Shown piece by piece: positions 1 through 8,901 of a stretch of 64,000 nt of DNA. Each line of letters begins with the position of its first letter. Position 1 is the stretch's first letter. The position numbers and the translations under genes were made by a program. The notes under the pieces were generated by a model that worked only from the letters and a program-made list of their open reading frames with translations, was not told the DNA's origin and ran no database searches. Source of the DNA: Tepidanaerobacter syntrophicus (GTDB lineage: Bacteria > Bacillota > Thermosediminibacteria > Thermosediminibacterales > Tepidanaerobacteraceae); assembly GCF_001485475.2 (NCBI RefSeq), contig NZ_DF976995.1:62001-126000 (forward strand), read 5' to 3'.

Positions 1-1800
1 AGCCCCGGACGCCGCCATCGGCGGTACACGTCAACTGGCGATTCTACAATTAAAGATTCTAGAAAAACATTACAAAGGCTATGGTCCTACCTTGGCCGCC
101 AAAAACTAGGGCTAATTACAGTTTTTTTGATGGTGCTTGCAAGCTCGGCGTTAAACCTTGCATCGCCGTATCTTTTAGGTCGAGGCATTGATGCAATGAA
201 CTTAGGAAAAGAAAAAGTGGATTTTGCAAGTCTTAAAGTCACAGTGTTTTTGCTAATTGGTGCATATTTATTAGGGACCCTGACAACTGCCGTGCAAACA
301 TATATAATGGCGTCAGTTGCCCAAAACACTGTAAGGGATTTAAGAAGAGATCTATTTGCTAAAATACAGACACTTCCTATACGCTTTTTTGACACCAGAT
401 CCCGCGGCGAAATAATGAGCAGGTCTACTAATGATATAGATAATATAAACCAAATTTTAAACCAAAGCATTATTCAGATATTCTCAAGCATACTTATGGT
501 TGCAGGCTCTCTTTTTATGATGTTTTGGATAAGCCCGCTTCTTACATTTCTAAATTTGATAATTGCACCTGTTGGATTTTTACTAACAAGAAAAATAGCC
601 GCTTTTACCCATCAACAATTTGAATTGCAGCAGGAAGCCTTAGGTGACTTAAATGGTTACATCGAAGAGACAGTAACCGGCCAAAAGGTTATAAAGGCCT
701 TTGGCCGTGAACAAAATGTGATTGAAAGCTTTAGAGAAATTAATAAACGCTACAGATCAGCCGCTGTACGAGCCCAAATTTTGTCAGGAATAGTTCCGCC
801 TTTAATGAATACCATGGGAAACTTAAGTTTTGCAACAGTGGCAGGCGTCGGCGGCTGGCTGGCTTTAAGGGGTATAGTAAGTGTTGGGAATATCGCAAGT
901 CTTTTAAACTACTCAAAACAGCTTAATCGCCCCCTAAACGAGATAGCAGATCAATTTAATATGATACAATCTGCTGTGGCCGGCGCAGAACGAGTTTTTG
1001 AAATAATGGATGAATCATCAGAGACAGACGATCCCCTAGAAATATACGCCCCTGAAAACTGGGAAGGAAATGTAGTTTTCGATGATATAACATTTGGATA
1101 TGAAAAAGATAAACCTGTCCTAAAAAATATAACAATACAAGCTCTGCCGGGACAAACTGTTGCACTTGTTGGCCCTACCGGAGCAGGCAAAACTACTGTG
1201 GTTAACTTGCTGATGAGATTTTATGATCCGGATTCTGGAAAAATTTGCGTAGACAACTACAACATTAGGCAAGTAAAAAAGGACAATATCCGAAAGGCTT
1301 CCAGCATGGTATTACAAGATACGCATTTATTTTCAGATACAGTAATGGAAAATATTCGTTATGGCCGCTTAGATGCCACAGATGAAGAAGTAATAAAGGC
1401 TGCCCAGATTGCAGGCGCACATTCCTTTATATCTCATTTACCTCAAGGATATAATACTCTCTTATCAAGGGATGGTGGAAATCTAAGCCAAGGACAAAGA
1501 CAAATGTTAGCTATTGCGCGGGCCGCTCTTGCTAATCCCACAATTTTAATATTAGATGAAGCCACAAGTAACGTAGATACAAGAACTGAAATCAAAATTC
1601 AAAAAGCTATGAAAATTCTTATGGAAGGACGCACGAGTTTTGTAATCGCTCATAGACTCAGCACTATTCGCGATGCTGATGAAATAGTTGTAATTAATGA
1701 GGGAAGAATAGTGGAAAGGGGCACTCATGAGCAGCTAATAGAAAAGAAAGGCTTCTATTACGGCCTGTGTAAAAGCCAGCAGCACGGATACCAAATTTAA
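1..1800 (+). CDS. ABC exporter, fused permease and ATPase (5' end outside window)
   Basis: This is a half-transporter of the lipid/multidrug exporter type. The reading frame is open from base 1, so the true start lies upstream; the first visible residues are a basic cytoplasmic tail (RLWSYLGRQK) leading into transmembrane helices. The permease domain fills roughly the first 320 visible residues. The ATPase follows with Walker A GPTGAGKTT, signature LSQGQRQ, Walker B ILILDEATS and the H-loop AHR. Heterodimeric exporters of this type are usually encoded as adjacent pairs, so a partner gene probably lies just upstream. The substrate cannot be told. Confidence in the family is very high. Confidence 0.95.
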   Translation, partial: SPGRRHRRYTSTGDSTIKDSRKTLQRLWSYLGRQKLGLITVFLMVLASSALNLASPYLLGRGIDAMNLGKEKVDFASLKVTVFLLIGAYLLGTLTTAVQTYIMASVAQNTVRDLRRDLFAKIQTLPIRFFDTRSRGEIMSRSTNDIDNINQILNQSIIQIFSSILMVAGSLFMMFWISPLLTFLNLIIAPVGFLLTRKIAAFTHQQFELQQEALGDLNGYIEETVTGQKVIKAFGREQNVIESFREINKRYRSAAVRAQILSGIVPPLMNTMGNLSFATVAGVGGWLALRGIVSVGNIASLLNYSKQLNRPLNEIADQFNMIQSAVAGAERVFEIMDESSETDDPLEIYAPENWEGNVVFDDITFGYEKDKPVLKNITIQALPGQTVALVGPTGAGKTTVVNLLMRFYDPDSGKICVDNYNIRQVKKDNIRKASSMVLQDTHLFSDTVMENIRYGRLDATDEEVIKAAQIAGAHSFISHLPQGYNTLLSRDGGNLSQGQRQMLAIARAALANPTILILDEATSNVDTRTEIKIQKAMKILMEGRTSFVIAHRLSTIRDADEIVVINEGRIVERGTHEQLIEKKGFYYGLCKSQQHGYQI

Positions 1801-1869
1801 AGTTATTGTGAAATCCGGTGCTTGCAAATACATAGACAAGTGTGTTAATATGATGATACAAATTAATAT

Positions 1870-2085
1870 TTTAGCGATGAATGAGCAAAGTAGCAGTTTT
1901 AGGTCACAGTTTCAAGAGAGCAATCCGGACGGTGGAAGGGTGCGTGCCAAAACAAGCAAATTACACTCAGGAGTTTTTTTAGCTACGCTGCAGATAATGA
2001 GGCATTTACAGTTACGGCTGAATGCGAATTAAGGTGGTACCGCGAGCTTCCTCGTCCTTAAAAGACTTGGAAGCTTTTTAATTAG
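1870..2085 (+). promoter_or_regulatory. T-box leader of tyrS
   Basis: The canonical T-box sequence AAGGTGGTACCGCGA lies at 2031-2045. It is followed directly by a terminator hairpin (AGCTTCC 2045-2051 pairing with GGAAGCT 2069-2075, then a T run). Upstream, AGAGAGC and GGTGGAAGGGTG match the stem I region, and a TAC triplet at 1962-1964 is the likely tyrosine specifier. By the known T-box mechanism, uncharged tRNA-Tyr would favour the antiterminator and raise tyrS expression. The specifier position is inferred by eye rather than folded. Confidence 0.93.
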
Positions 2086-2110
2086 ACAAAATTAGGAGGA
2101 AAATTGCAAC

Positions 2111-3340
2111 ATGGAAAATGCATACGATATTTTAAAAGAGAGAGGATTTATTGAGCAAGCGACACATGAAGAAGAAATTCGCGAACTTTTGGAGCGTGAG
2201 AAAGTAGTTTTTTATGTAGGTTTTGATCCTACTGCCGACAGCTTACATGTAGGTCACCTGCTCCCGATGATGGCAATGGCTCATATGCAAAGGGCCGGAC
2301 ATACCCCTATAGCTTTGCTGGGAGGGGGCACTGCTATGGTGGGAGATCCATCAGGGAGAACCGATATGAGGAAAATGCTTACAAGAGAGCAAATAGATTA
2401 TAATGCAAGCAGATTTAAAGAGCAGTTTAAAAGACTTTTGGATTTTTCTGATAACAAGGCTTATATGCTGAACAATGCAGATTGGCTGCTTGAGCTTAAA
2501 TATATAGATTTTTTACGGGAAATCGGCAGCCACTTTTCGGTGAACAGAATGCTTGCAGCTGAGTGTTACAAGCAGAGACTGGAGAGCGGACTGACGTTTT
2601 TGGAATTTAATTATATGGTTATGCAGTCCTATGATTTTCTCTATTTATATAGAAATTATGGGTGCAAGCTGCAAATGGGCGGAAATGATCAGTGGTCTAA
2701 TATTATCAGCGGAGCAGATCTTATTCGTAGGGTGGAGGGTGGTTCTGCTTATGGGATGACCTTTACACTTCTTACAACAAGCGAAGGCATAAAAATGGGC
2801 AAAACTCAGGCAGGCGCCCTATGGCTTGACCCTGAAAAGGTTTCGCCTTATGATTTCTACCAGTATTGGCGAAATGTAGATGATAGGGATGTGGAGAAAT
2901 GCCTTAAACTTTTGACATTCCTCCCAATGGAAGAAATTAAGCGCCTAAGCTCCTTAGAGGGCGCAGAAATAAATAAAGCAAAGGAAGTTTTGGCTTTTGA
3001 GATAACGAGCATGATCCATGGGAAAGAAGAAGCAGAAAAAGCACAAGAAGCGGCTAGGGCTCTTTTTAAAGACGGGACCGATACATCAGCAGTTCCTTAT
3101 ACAGAAATAGATTCTCAAAAATTTGCAGAAGGCATGGATATAACAGAGCTTTTACTACTTACCGGCCTTGTTTCGTCAAAAAGCGAAGGGAGAAGGTTGA
3201 TTCAGCAGGGAGGTATTTATATAGGAGAGAGCAGGGTTGATGATATAGGTTTAAAAATTACCATGAAAGATTTCGATTCAGATAAAACTTTATTGCTTCG
3301 AAAAGGTAAAAAAGTCTATCATATTGTAAAACTGATTTAA
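2111..3340 (+). CDS. tyrS: Tyrosyl-tRNA synthetase
   Basis: Charges tRNA-Tyr with tyrosine in the cytoplasm. The 409-residue protein is full length for bacterial TyrRS. The class I HIGH-type motif is HVGH at residues 46-49, the KMSKS-type loop is KMGKT near residue 226, and an S4-like RNA-binding domain ([15 protein letters not shown]) ends the protein. The ATG has AGGAGG 9 bases upstream. The preceding tyrosine T-box supports the amino-acid assignment. Confidence 0.98.
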   Translation: MENAYDILKERGFIEQATHEEEIRELLEREKVVFYVGFDPTADSLHVGHLLPMMAMAHMQRAGHTPIALLGGGTAMVGDPSGRTDMRKMLTREQIDYNASRFKEQFKRLLDFSDNKAYMLNNADWLLELKYIDFLREIGSHFSVNRMLAAECYKQRLESGLTFLEFNYMVMQSYDFLYLYRNYGCKLQMGGNDQWSNIISGADLIRRVEGGSAYGMTFTLLTTSEGIKMGKTQAGALWLDPEKVSPYDFYQYWRNVDDRDVEKCLKLLTFLPMEEIKRLSSLEGAEINKAKEVLAFEITSMIHGKEEAEKAQEAARALFKDGTDTSAVPYTEIDSQKFAEGMDITELLLLTGLVSSKSEGRRLIQQGGIYIGESRVDDIGLKITMKDFDSDKTLLLRKGKKVYHIVKLI

Positions 3341-3373
3341 GGGAATTAGATTTTACAGAGGGAGGAATTTAGA

Positions 3374-3892
3374 ATAGAACCGGTCGTATACTGGGGATTT
3401 TTCCTTTGGGATGATGTTAAGATGCATTTAGCAGTCAGCGAAAAAGGTCTGTGCTATATATTGTGGCCTAATAAGCAGTTTAAAATATTAGAAGAATGGA
3501 CCACAAAATATTTTTCCAAAAGCACATTAATTTATAACCAGAGAAAAATAGAACCTTACAAAGCCCAAATTGAAGAATATTTTAAAGGCCAGCGGCGCGT
3601 TTTCGATATTCCACTGGATCTTAAAGGTACAGATTTTCAAATTTCGGTATGGGAGGCTTTGCTTAATATACCTTACGGAACAACTAAGACCTATTCTCAA
3701 GTAGCAGCGGAAATAGGCCGTCCTAAAGCAACTAGAGCAGTAGGAGGCGCTATTGGCGCAAATCCTGTGTCGATAGTTGTTCCCTGCCACCGGGTTATTG
3801 GCAAAGATGGGTCACTTACCGGTTTTGGAGGTGGATTGGAGATAAAGAAAAAGCTTTTAAAACTTGAAGGAATAAGTAGTAATAAGCATTAA
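3374..3892 (+). CDS. ogt: Methylated-DNA--cysteine S-methyltransferase
   Basis: Suicide repair protein that moves alkyl groups from O6-alkylguanine to its own cysteine. The active-site PCHRV and the preceding helix region (GTTKTYSQVAAEIGRPKATRAVGGA) are intact. The first ATG in frame (3422) would give 156 residues. Upstream, the frame stays open and encodes VVYWGFFLW, which looks like the missing N-terminal strand of the family. An AGGGAGG site at 3359-3365 sits 8 bases before an in-frame ATA at 3374. I therefore propose the rare ATA start. If wrong, the start is ATG 3422. Confidence 0.9.
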   Translation: MEPVVYWGFFLWDDVKMHLAVSEKGLCYILWPNKQFKILEEWTTKYFSKSTLIYNQRKIEPYKAQIEEYFKGQRRVFDIPLDLKGTDFQISVWEALLNIPYGTTKTYSQVAAEIGRPKATRAVGGAIGANPVSIVVPCHRVIGKDGSLTGFGGGLEIKKKLLKLEGISSNKH

Positions 3893-3939
3893 TTTAAATT
3901 GGCTGTAATAAATTAAAACAATACTTTACAGAAAGACGT

Positions 3940-4998
3940 GTGACTATGACTATTACTTTAGGAGAATTTTTATCAGAGCTAACCTCGAATTTTCCATTAG
4001 CCATTACTGTGTTGTTAACGTTGGGAACCATCTTAGTTAATGGATGGACAGATGCTCCGAATGCTATAGCTACTTGCATATCAACCAGATCCATGAAACC
4101 TCAGTCTGCTATTATCATGGCTGCAATTTTTAATTTTTTTGGGGCATTATTTATGACAATGGTAAATGCAAAAGTTGCTGAAACGATATACAATATGGTA
4201 GATTTTAGAGGAGATGCTCATGAAGCTTTAATCGCTTTGTGTGCGGCCCTGTTTGCAATTGTTATATGGGCTACAACAGCATCCTGGTTTGGTATACCGA
4301 CTAGTGAAAGCCATGCATTGATAGCAGGAATCAGCGGTGCAGCAATAGCTTTACAAGGAGGAATAAGCGGTATCAATCCTCATGAATGGGTCAAAGTTAT
4401 ATACGGTTTAGCTCTTTCGATGTTTTTGGGTTTTTTTTCCGGGTGGGTAACTGTCAAATTAATAGAAGTTATTTTTAGAAGAGTTGACCGCAGGAAAACT
4501 TATAATTTGTTTAGATATGCTCAAATTGTAAGTGCTGCCGGTATGGCATTTATGCATGGCGCTCAAGATGGCCAAAAATTTATGAGTGTATTCATGCTAG
4601 GTGTATTTCTTGCGCGCGGCCAGGCTTATACTACCGAATTTGTTATTCCTATATGGCTTATAGCCCTGTGTTCCATTGTAATGGCTTTAGGCACATCTAT
4701 CGGAGGCATGCGTATAATCAAGTCCGTAGGAATGGAAATGGTAAAATTCGAACTATATCAAGGATTTTCCGCAGATCTTGCAGGAGTGTTTTGCCTTTTA
4801 GTAGCTTCCGTATTTGGACTTCCCGTAAGTACAACACATACAAAAACTACTGCCATAATAGGCGTAGGAGCCGAAGAAAGAATGTCGTCGGTTAACTGGG
4901 GAGTTGTCAAAGAAATGGTGCGCGCCTGGGTACTAACTTTTCCGGGATGCGGTCTTATTAGCTATATACTAGCCTTGATATTCATAAATATTTTCTAA
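3940..4998 (+). CDS. PiT-family inorganic phosphate transporter
   Basis: Integral membrane phosphate permease with about ten hydrophobic segments over 352 residues. It has the PiT signature repeated in the two halves: GWTDAPNAIAT near residue 35 and GLPVSTTHTKT near residue 295. The start is GTG 3940 or ATG 3946. The DUF47/PhoU-like gene directly downstream (25-base gap) is the usual partner, and the pair probably forms one transcript. Substrate is phosphate by family rule; cation coupling is not visible. Confidence 0.93.
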   Translation: MTMTITLGEFLSELTSNFPLAITVLLTLGTILVNGWTDAPNAIATCISTRSMKPQSAIIMAAIFNFFGALFMTMVNAKVAETIYNMVDFRGDAHEALIALCAALFAIVIWATTASWFGIPTSESHALIAGISGAAIALQGGISGINPHEWVKVIYGLALSMFLGFFSGWVTVKLIEVIFRRVDRRKTYNLFRYAQIVSAAGMAFMHGAQDGQKFMSVFMLGVFLARGQAYTTEFVIPIWLIALCSIVMALGTSIGGMRIIKSVGMEMVKFELYQGFSADLAGVFCLLVASVFGLPVSTTHTKTTAIIGVGAEERMSSVNWGVVKEMVRAWVLTFPGCGLISYILALIFINIF

Positions 4999-5023
4999 AA
5001 TAAAAGATAAGGAAGGCAATAGT

Positions 5024-5641
5024 ATGAGAAAAGATAATTATTATTATGAGACCTTTCAAAAGCTTGTTGACTACTCGTGCCAAGCTGCTGAATTACTACA
5101 TAAAATTGTGACGGACTATAATACAAAAGAACTGGACAATAAAATTAAGGAGATGCATGCCATAGAACATACGGCAGATGGCGCAAGACATGAAATGATG
5201 CAGAACTTATTAAAGGAATTCATAACCCCAATTGAAAGGGAAGATATTGTAACACTTGCAGACTATATTGATACAGTTACAGATACTATAGAAGATGTGT
5301 TGTTGAGACTTTATATGTATAATATCCAAGAAATTACAGAATATGCTCAAGACATGACACAGATTATCATAAAGTGCTGCGATTTACTAAGATCTGCTTT
5401 TGAAGAGTTTCCGAATTTTAGAAAATCTAAGAAACTGCATGAGCTAATCGTAAGAATAAATGAACTGGAAGAAGAAGGAGACGCCCTCTATACTAAAGCG
5501 ATAAGAGCTCTGTACCTCAGCGATGTAAGTTGCAAAGAAATAGTAGGATGGGATAATACATATCATTATCTTGAAAAATGCTGTGATGCATGTGAAAACG
5601 TGGCAGAGGTAATAGAAGATGTTATTATGAAAAATACTTAA
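5024..5641 (+). CDS. DUF47 family (PhoU-like) phosphate-transport accessory protein
   Basis: 205-residue, highly helical protein with PhoU-like acidic helices (EHTADGARHEMM, DYIDTVTDTIEDVLLRLY). Such proteins accompany PiT transporters and are thought to control their activity. The neighbouring PiT gene supports the assignment. AGGAAGG precedes the ATG. No membrane segment is seen, so it acts in the cytoplasm. Confidence 0.92.
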   Translation: MRKDNYYYETFQKLVDYSCQAAELLHKIVTDYNTKELDNKIKEMHAIEHTADGARHEMMQNLLKEFITPIEREDIVTLADYIDTVTDTIEDVLLRLYMYNIQEITEYAQDMTQIIIKCCDLLRSAFEEFPNFRKSKKLHELIVRINELEEEGDALYTKAIRALYLSDVSCKEIVGWDNTYHYLEKCCDACENVAEVIEDVIMKNT

Positions 5642-5647
5642 ACTATT

Positions 5648-5989
5648 TTGCAAGGAATCTTCCAAGCAAAGTCAAATATTTGTGATATCAATGTTATTGG
5701 AGGACTGGCCCAAAGCGATGTTATACTGCACTTACTGGCAGATATATATGGCGTAAAAGTGCGTAAACTTAATTATCTTGAAGAAGCTACATCCATAGGC
5801 GCGGCAGTTGCGGCCGGTGTTGGAAGCGGCCTATTAGAAGATTTTAGTGAAGTTAATAAATTCATCAGGATAAAAGAAGAAATAATGCCTAATATGGCAA
5901 ACCATGGCGAATATGAAAAAGTTAAAAAAGTATTCGATAAAAGCTATTATGCTTTATTGGATATATATGAGGAATTAAGCAAAATATAG
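5648..5989 (+). pseudogene. Remnant of an FGGY-family carbohydrate kinase (C-terminal piece)
   Basis: The 113 residues match only the C-terminal ATP-binding end of xylulokinase/FGGY kinases: NVIGGLAQSDVILHLLADIYGVKV followed by EEATSIGAAVAAGVG. The N-terminal sugar-binding domain and catalytic aspartate, which need about 350 more residues, are absent. The frame opens only seven bases after the previous stop codon and has no proper ribosome binding site. A deletion that removed the 5' two thirds of the gene is the simplest reading. Confidence 0.82.
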
Positions 5990-6003
5990 AAAGGGACATT
6001 AAT

Positions 6004-6690
6004 ATGAACTTAACAGTAAATGAATTGGCAAGCATGATCGATCATACATTGCTAAAACCTAATATTTCAAACAAGGATTTGTTTCAGCTTTGCCAAGATG
6101 CTATGAAATACAGCTTCAAAACAGTTGCTATAAACAATGCGGCAATTCCGTTTTGCAAAAAGACATTAGAAGGAAGCGGCGTTTTGTGCGATGCTGCCGT
6201 TGGATTTCCCCTGGGACAGTCTACTATCGAAACGAAGGTCTTTGAAACTATAGATGCTATCGAAAAAGGCGCAGGCGAAGTTGATTATGTAGTCAACATT
6301 TTAGAGATAAAAAACGACAATTGGAAGTATGTCGAAGAAGAAATGCAAAGAATCGTAGAAGCCTGCAATGAGAAAAAAATAGTTTCAAAGGTAATCTTTG
6401 AAAACTGCTATCTGACTGATGATGAAAAGAAAAAACTTTGTGAAGTTGCTTTAAAAGTAAAGCCGACATTTATAAAGACTTCTACAGGCTTTGGCACCGG
6501 CGGCGCTACTCTTGAAGACGTTAAGTTGATGAAAGCCTGCGTTAAAGACGAAATCAAGATTAAGGCAGCCGGAGGAATAAGAGATATACAGTCGGTATTG
6601 GCCTTTATAGAGGCTGGAGCCAATAGAATCGGTACTAGCAGTGGCGTAAAGATTGTAGAAGAATACAAGAAAATGGTTTCAAATCAGTAA
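6004..6690 (+). CDS. deoC: Deoxyribose-phosphate aldolase
   Basis: Class I aldolase that splits 2-deoxyribose-5-phosphate to acetaldehyde and glyceraldehyde-3-phosphate. At 228 residues it is full length. The Schiff-base lysine lies in KTSTGFGTGGAT and the other key motifs DHTLLKP, VDYVVNI and KAAGGIRD are present. AGAAAGGGA precedes the ATG. It sits next to a sugar-kinase remnant, perhaps the remains of a pentose or nucleoside catabolic cluster. Confidence 0.97.
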   Translation: MNLTVNELASMIDHTLLKPNISNKDLFQLCQDAMKYSFKTVAINNAAIPFCKKTLEGSGVLCDAAVGFPLGQSTIETKVFETIDAIEKGAGEVDYVVNILEIKNDNWKYVEEEMQRIVEACNEKKIVSKVIFENCYLTDDEKKKLCEVALKVKPTFIKTSTGFGTGGATLEDVKLMKACVKDEIKIKAAGGIRDIQSVLAFIEAGANRIGTSSGVKIVEEYKKMVSNQ

Positions 6691-6692
6691 AA

Positions 6693-7076
6693 ATGGATGA
6701 AAAAATGATTTTCAGTCATATCACAGGCCTTCAGCATATAGGAATACCCACAAAGTCAATTGACTCCTCGGTCGGCTTTTATAAAAAACTCGGCTTTAAA
6801 GTATGCTTTAAATCTGATATCGCAGTGTTTATGGAGTTAAACAGCCTCCTTATAGAGCTGTATAGCAGCGAAAATGCCACAGAAAAAACAGGAGCAATAG
6901 ACCATATCGCTCTAAATTCAGACAACATACAATTATCCTTTGAATACTGCAAATCTATAGGTTTTAAAATGCTCGACAAAGAAATCAATTATCTTCCGTT
7001 TTTTGAAAACGGGGTTAAGTTTTTTGCTATTGAAGGAGTAAACGGAGAAAAGATTGAATTTAATCAAATTTTATGA
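6693..7076 (+). CDS. VOC (glyoxalase/bleomycin-resistance fold) protein
   Basis: 127-residue single-unit VOC protein: the LQHIGIPTKSIDSSVGFYKKLGF opening and a second half IDHIALNSDNI...INGEKIEF-type ending are typical of metal-dependent VOC folds, with His and Glu as possible ligands. It follows deoC by two bases, so the two are co-transcribed. The substrate cannot be inferred. The terminator at 7091 ends the unit. Confidence 0.85.
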   Translation: MDEKMIFSHITGLQHIGIPTKSIDSSVGFYKKLGFKVCFKSDIAVFMELNSLLIELYSSENATEKTGAIDHIALNSDNIQLSFEYCKSIGFKMLDKEINYLPFFENGVKFFAIEGVNGEKIEFNQIL

Positions 7077-7090
7077 AGAAAACTAAAAAC

Positions 7091-7130
7091 CGGTCTAAGG
7101 AAAGCAAATATCTGCCTTAGGCCGATTTTT
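7091..7130 (+). terminator. Rho-independent terminator after the deoC unit
   Basis: CGGTCTAAGG (7091-7100) pairs with CCTTAGGCCG (7115-7124), 10 bp with one wobble, followed by a T run. Confidence 0.88.
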
Positions 7131-7224
7131 CATTATACCTTGTGAGCGCAGGCTAATTGCTGTATTATGTTACTATATACTAAAATTATGTTGTAAAATA
7201 GAACTAAACAAGAGGGTGCGGTAC

Positions 7225-7896
7225 ATGAAATATAAAGCAATTATTTTTGATTTAGATGGTACTCTACTTTATACTTTGGAAGACTTGGCAAATTCCATGA
7301 ATAATGTGCTGAAAAGCCAAGGACTGCCTGTCCATGAAATTGAAGAATATAAATATCTTGTAGGTAAGGGGATGTACAACTTAGCCCAGAAAGCTCTTCC
7401 ACCGGAAAAAAGAGAAGAGTCTTTTATAAAATACTGTCAGCAGCTAATGCAGGAGGAATACGGTAAAAGGTGGGCAGATACCACACAACCTTATGATGGC
7501 ATTCCTGAACTATTGGATAAACTTACAGCCTTAAGATATAAATTGGCAGTTCTTTCCAATAAGCCCCATGAGTTTACTATACAAATAGTGGAAAAATTGT
7601 TGGGACGATGGAAATTTGATGCAGTGTTTGGAGAAAGAGAAGGAATACCAAGAAAGCCTGATCCAACTGCAGCCCTTGAAATAGCAAAACTTTTAAATAT
7701 TGCTCCTGAAAAATTCGTATATGTAGGCGACAGCGGAGTTGATATGAAAACCGCAAAATCTGCCGGCATGTATGCAGTTGGAGCTCTTTGGGGCTTTAGG
7801 GAAGCTGATGAACTTTTGGAAAACGGTGCTGATGTGTTGATAGAAAAGCCTCTTGAGCTTCTTGAAATTCTAAAAGACACTTCATGTGGTGAGTAA
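7225..7896 (+). CDS. HAD-family phosphatase (phosphoglycolate phosphatase-like)
   Basis: Haloacid-dehalogenase hydrolase with motif I DLDGTLLYT, motif II VLSNK, a lysine before PDP (RKPDPTAA) and motif IV YVGDSGVDMKTAKSAG. The 223 residues include a helical cap between motifs I and II. This layout fits the Gph/PpaX group, but the substrate is not certain. ATG 7225 is preferred over GTG 7216 because AGAGGGTG lies at a good distance. The gene lies just before the eut locus but is not clearly part of it. Confidence 0.9.
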   Translation: MKYKAIIFDLDGTLLYTLEDLANSMNNVLKSQGLPVHEIEEYKYLVGKGMYNLAQKALPPEKREESFIKYCQQLMQEEYGKRWADTTQPYDGIPELLDKLTALRYKLAVLSNKPHEFTIQIVEKLLGRWKFDAVFGEREGIPRKPDPTAALEIAKLLNIAPEKFVYVGDSGVDMKTAKSAGMYAVGALWGFREADELLENGADVLIEKPLELLEILKDTSCGE

Positions 7897-8040
7897 CTTA
7901 TTTTCGAGCTCCTATACATTTATAAATTATCTTGGGCAGCAGGCTGTTTCTTGATTTCTCAAGAGTAAAAATACGCTTACATAGAAATCTATACAATAAC
8001 AGTATTATCATAGAATAAGTACAATTATGTAAAGATTAAA

Positions 8041-8069
8041 TTGACTTTTAATTTCAACTGTGATAGACT
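8041..8069 (+). promoter_or_regulatory. Sigma-A-type promoter for the eut leader
   Basis: TTGACT (8041-8046) and TAGACT (8064-8069) are separated by 17 bases. The start of transcription would be about 10-15 bases before the paired hairpins of the leader. Confidence 0.7.
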
Positions 8070-8087
8070 GAAAAAAATAGTTAGCAA

Positions 8088-8160
8088 AGGACGAAGCTGT
8101 CCTAATATGGCAAAGAGGCCACCTATTCTTGCATTTTTATATGCAAAAAGGTGGTCTCTT
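8088..8160 (+). promoter_or_regulatory. EutV (ANTAR)-responsive antiterminator/terminator leader 1
   Basis: Two small hairpins precede a terminator. P1 is AGGAC (8088-8092), loop GAAGCT, GTCCT (8099-8103). P2 is GGC (8109-8111), loop AAAGAG, GCC (8118-8120). P2 overlaps the left arm of a terminator stem GGCCACCT/AGGTGGTC (8117-8156). This is the known ANTAR layout, where protein binding to P1-P2 blocks the terminator. The P1 loop starts with G rather than the usual A. The T tract is weak. Confidence 0.72.
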
Positions 8161-8263
8161 GTGATTTTAGATCATGTTAAACTTATCACCGTTATTAAAC
8201 TTTTATTAAACTTTGTAGAACGAGAAAATATAAAAATTAATTTGCGAAGGGAGACTTGTATTT

Positions 8264-8707
8264 ATGGAGTTGAATAAAGAACTTATAGAGGAAATTGTAA
8301 GGAAAGTGGCAAGTGAATTACAGTTAGGCTGCTTTAATTTCAAGGAAACAGACATTAGCGGGATTACAGTGGTACATAAAGACAGATTGGGTGAATTTGA
8401 CAAATTCGACACAGGAAAACCGAATGATGAAGTGTACATTAAAGACTTGTTTGACACTAAAGAAAGTCCAAGACTTGCAGCGGGATACATGAAGATGTGT
8501 CACTCGCGCTTTCAATGGACATTAAATTACGATGAAATGGACTATGTAATTGAAGGAACGTTAGAGATAATAGTTAATGGTAAAAAGCTAGCCGGCTCCA
8601 AGGGGGATTGCATTTTTATCCCAATGGGAAGCACAATAGAATTTTCTGCACCGGAATATGCTGAATTCTTCTATGTGACCTATCCTGCTAATTGGTCGGA
8701 ACTGTAA
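8264..8707 (+). CDS. eutQ: EutQ-like cupin protein (C-terminal EutQ domain only)
   Basis: 147 residues. Residues 1-20 form an amphipathic helix (NKELIEEIVRKVASELQ) like microcompartment encapsulation peptides. The rest is a cupin fold (MDYVIEGTLEIIVNGKKLAGSKGDCIFIPMGSTIEF) matching the C-terminal half of EutQ. EutQ of enterics is longer and begins with a KLIT/ITPEAR-type domain; a similar domain is encoded separately at 23953-24243. EutQ has been linked to acetate kinase activity and to compartment assembly. The gene has its own EutV-type leader and is the first of the locus. Confidence 0.8.
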   Translation: MELNKELIEEIVRKVASELQLGCFNFKETDISGITVVHKDRLGEFDKFDTGKPNDEVYIKDLFDTKESPRLAAGYMKMCHSRFQWTLNYDEMDYVIEGTLEIIVNGKKLAGSKGDCIFIPMGSTIEFSAPEYAEFFYVTYPANWSEL

Positions 8708-8715
8708 ACAGTAAG

Positions 8716-8804
8716 CAGCACAAGGCAGGAGCACACAGAGGGACAGTTCTTTTGTGTTGTTCGAACAACACAAAAGAACCGTCCCTCTGTGTGCTCCAGT
8801 GCTG
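8716..8804. repeat. Long near-perfect palindrome (REP-like hairpin)
   Basis: An 89-base structure. The outer arms CAGCAC/GTGCTG enclose a 70-base palindrome (8728-8797) with arms containing GAGGGACAGTTCTTTTGTG and the tip TTCGAA. Only one mismatch is seen in the 35-bp arms (A against C near the GGAC/GTCC). It lies between eutQ and the eutS promoter and would end or stabilise transcripts from either side. Similar GGGACGGTTCTTTTGTG palindromes recur in clostridial genomes as dispersed repeats, to my knowledge. Confidence 0.85.
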
Positions 8805-8841
8805 ACTTAAAAAAAGTAAGATGCTAAAAATCAGTAATATA

Positions 8842-8870
8842 TTGAAAAATTAAATGCATTGTTGTATAAT
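8842..8870 (+). promoter_or_regulatory. Sigma-A-type promoter of the eutS leader
   Basis: TTGAAA (8842-8847), 17-base spacer, TATAAT (8865-8870). A transcript would begin just before the ANTAR hairpins at 8902. Confidence 0.82.
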
Positions 8871-8901
8871 AGAAGAAACTTAGCATAAAACGCAGAGATG
8901 C

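Noticed and set aside
1554-2032. Short open frame over the tyrS leader (about 1808-2032)
   Set aside because: It runs through the T-box stem I and antiterminator with no ribosome site, so it is not a gene.
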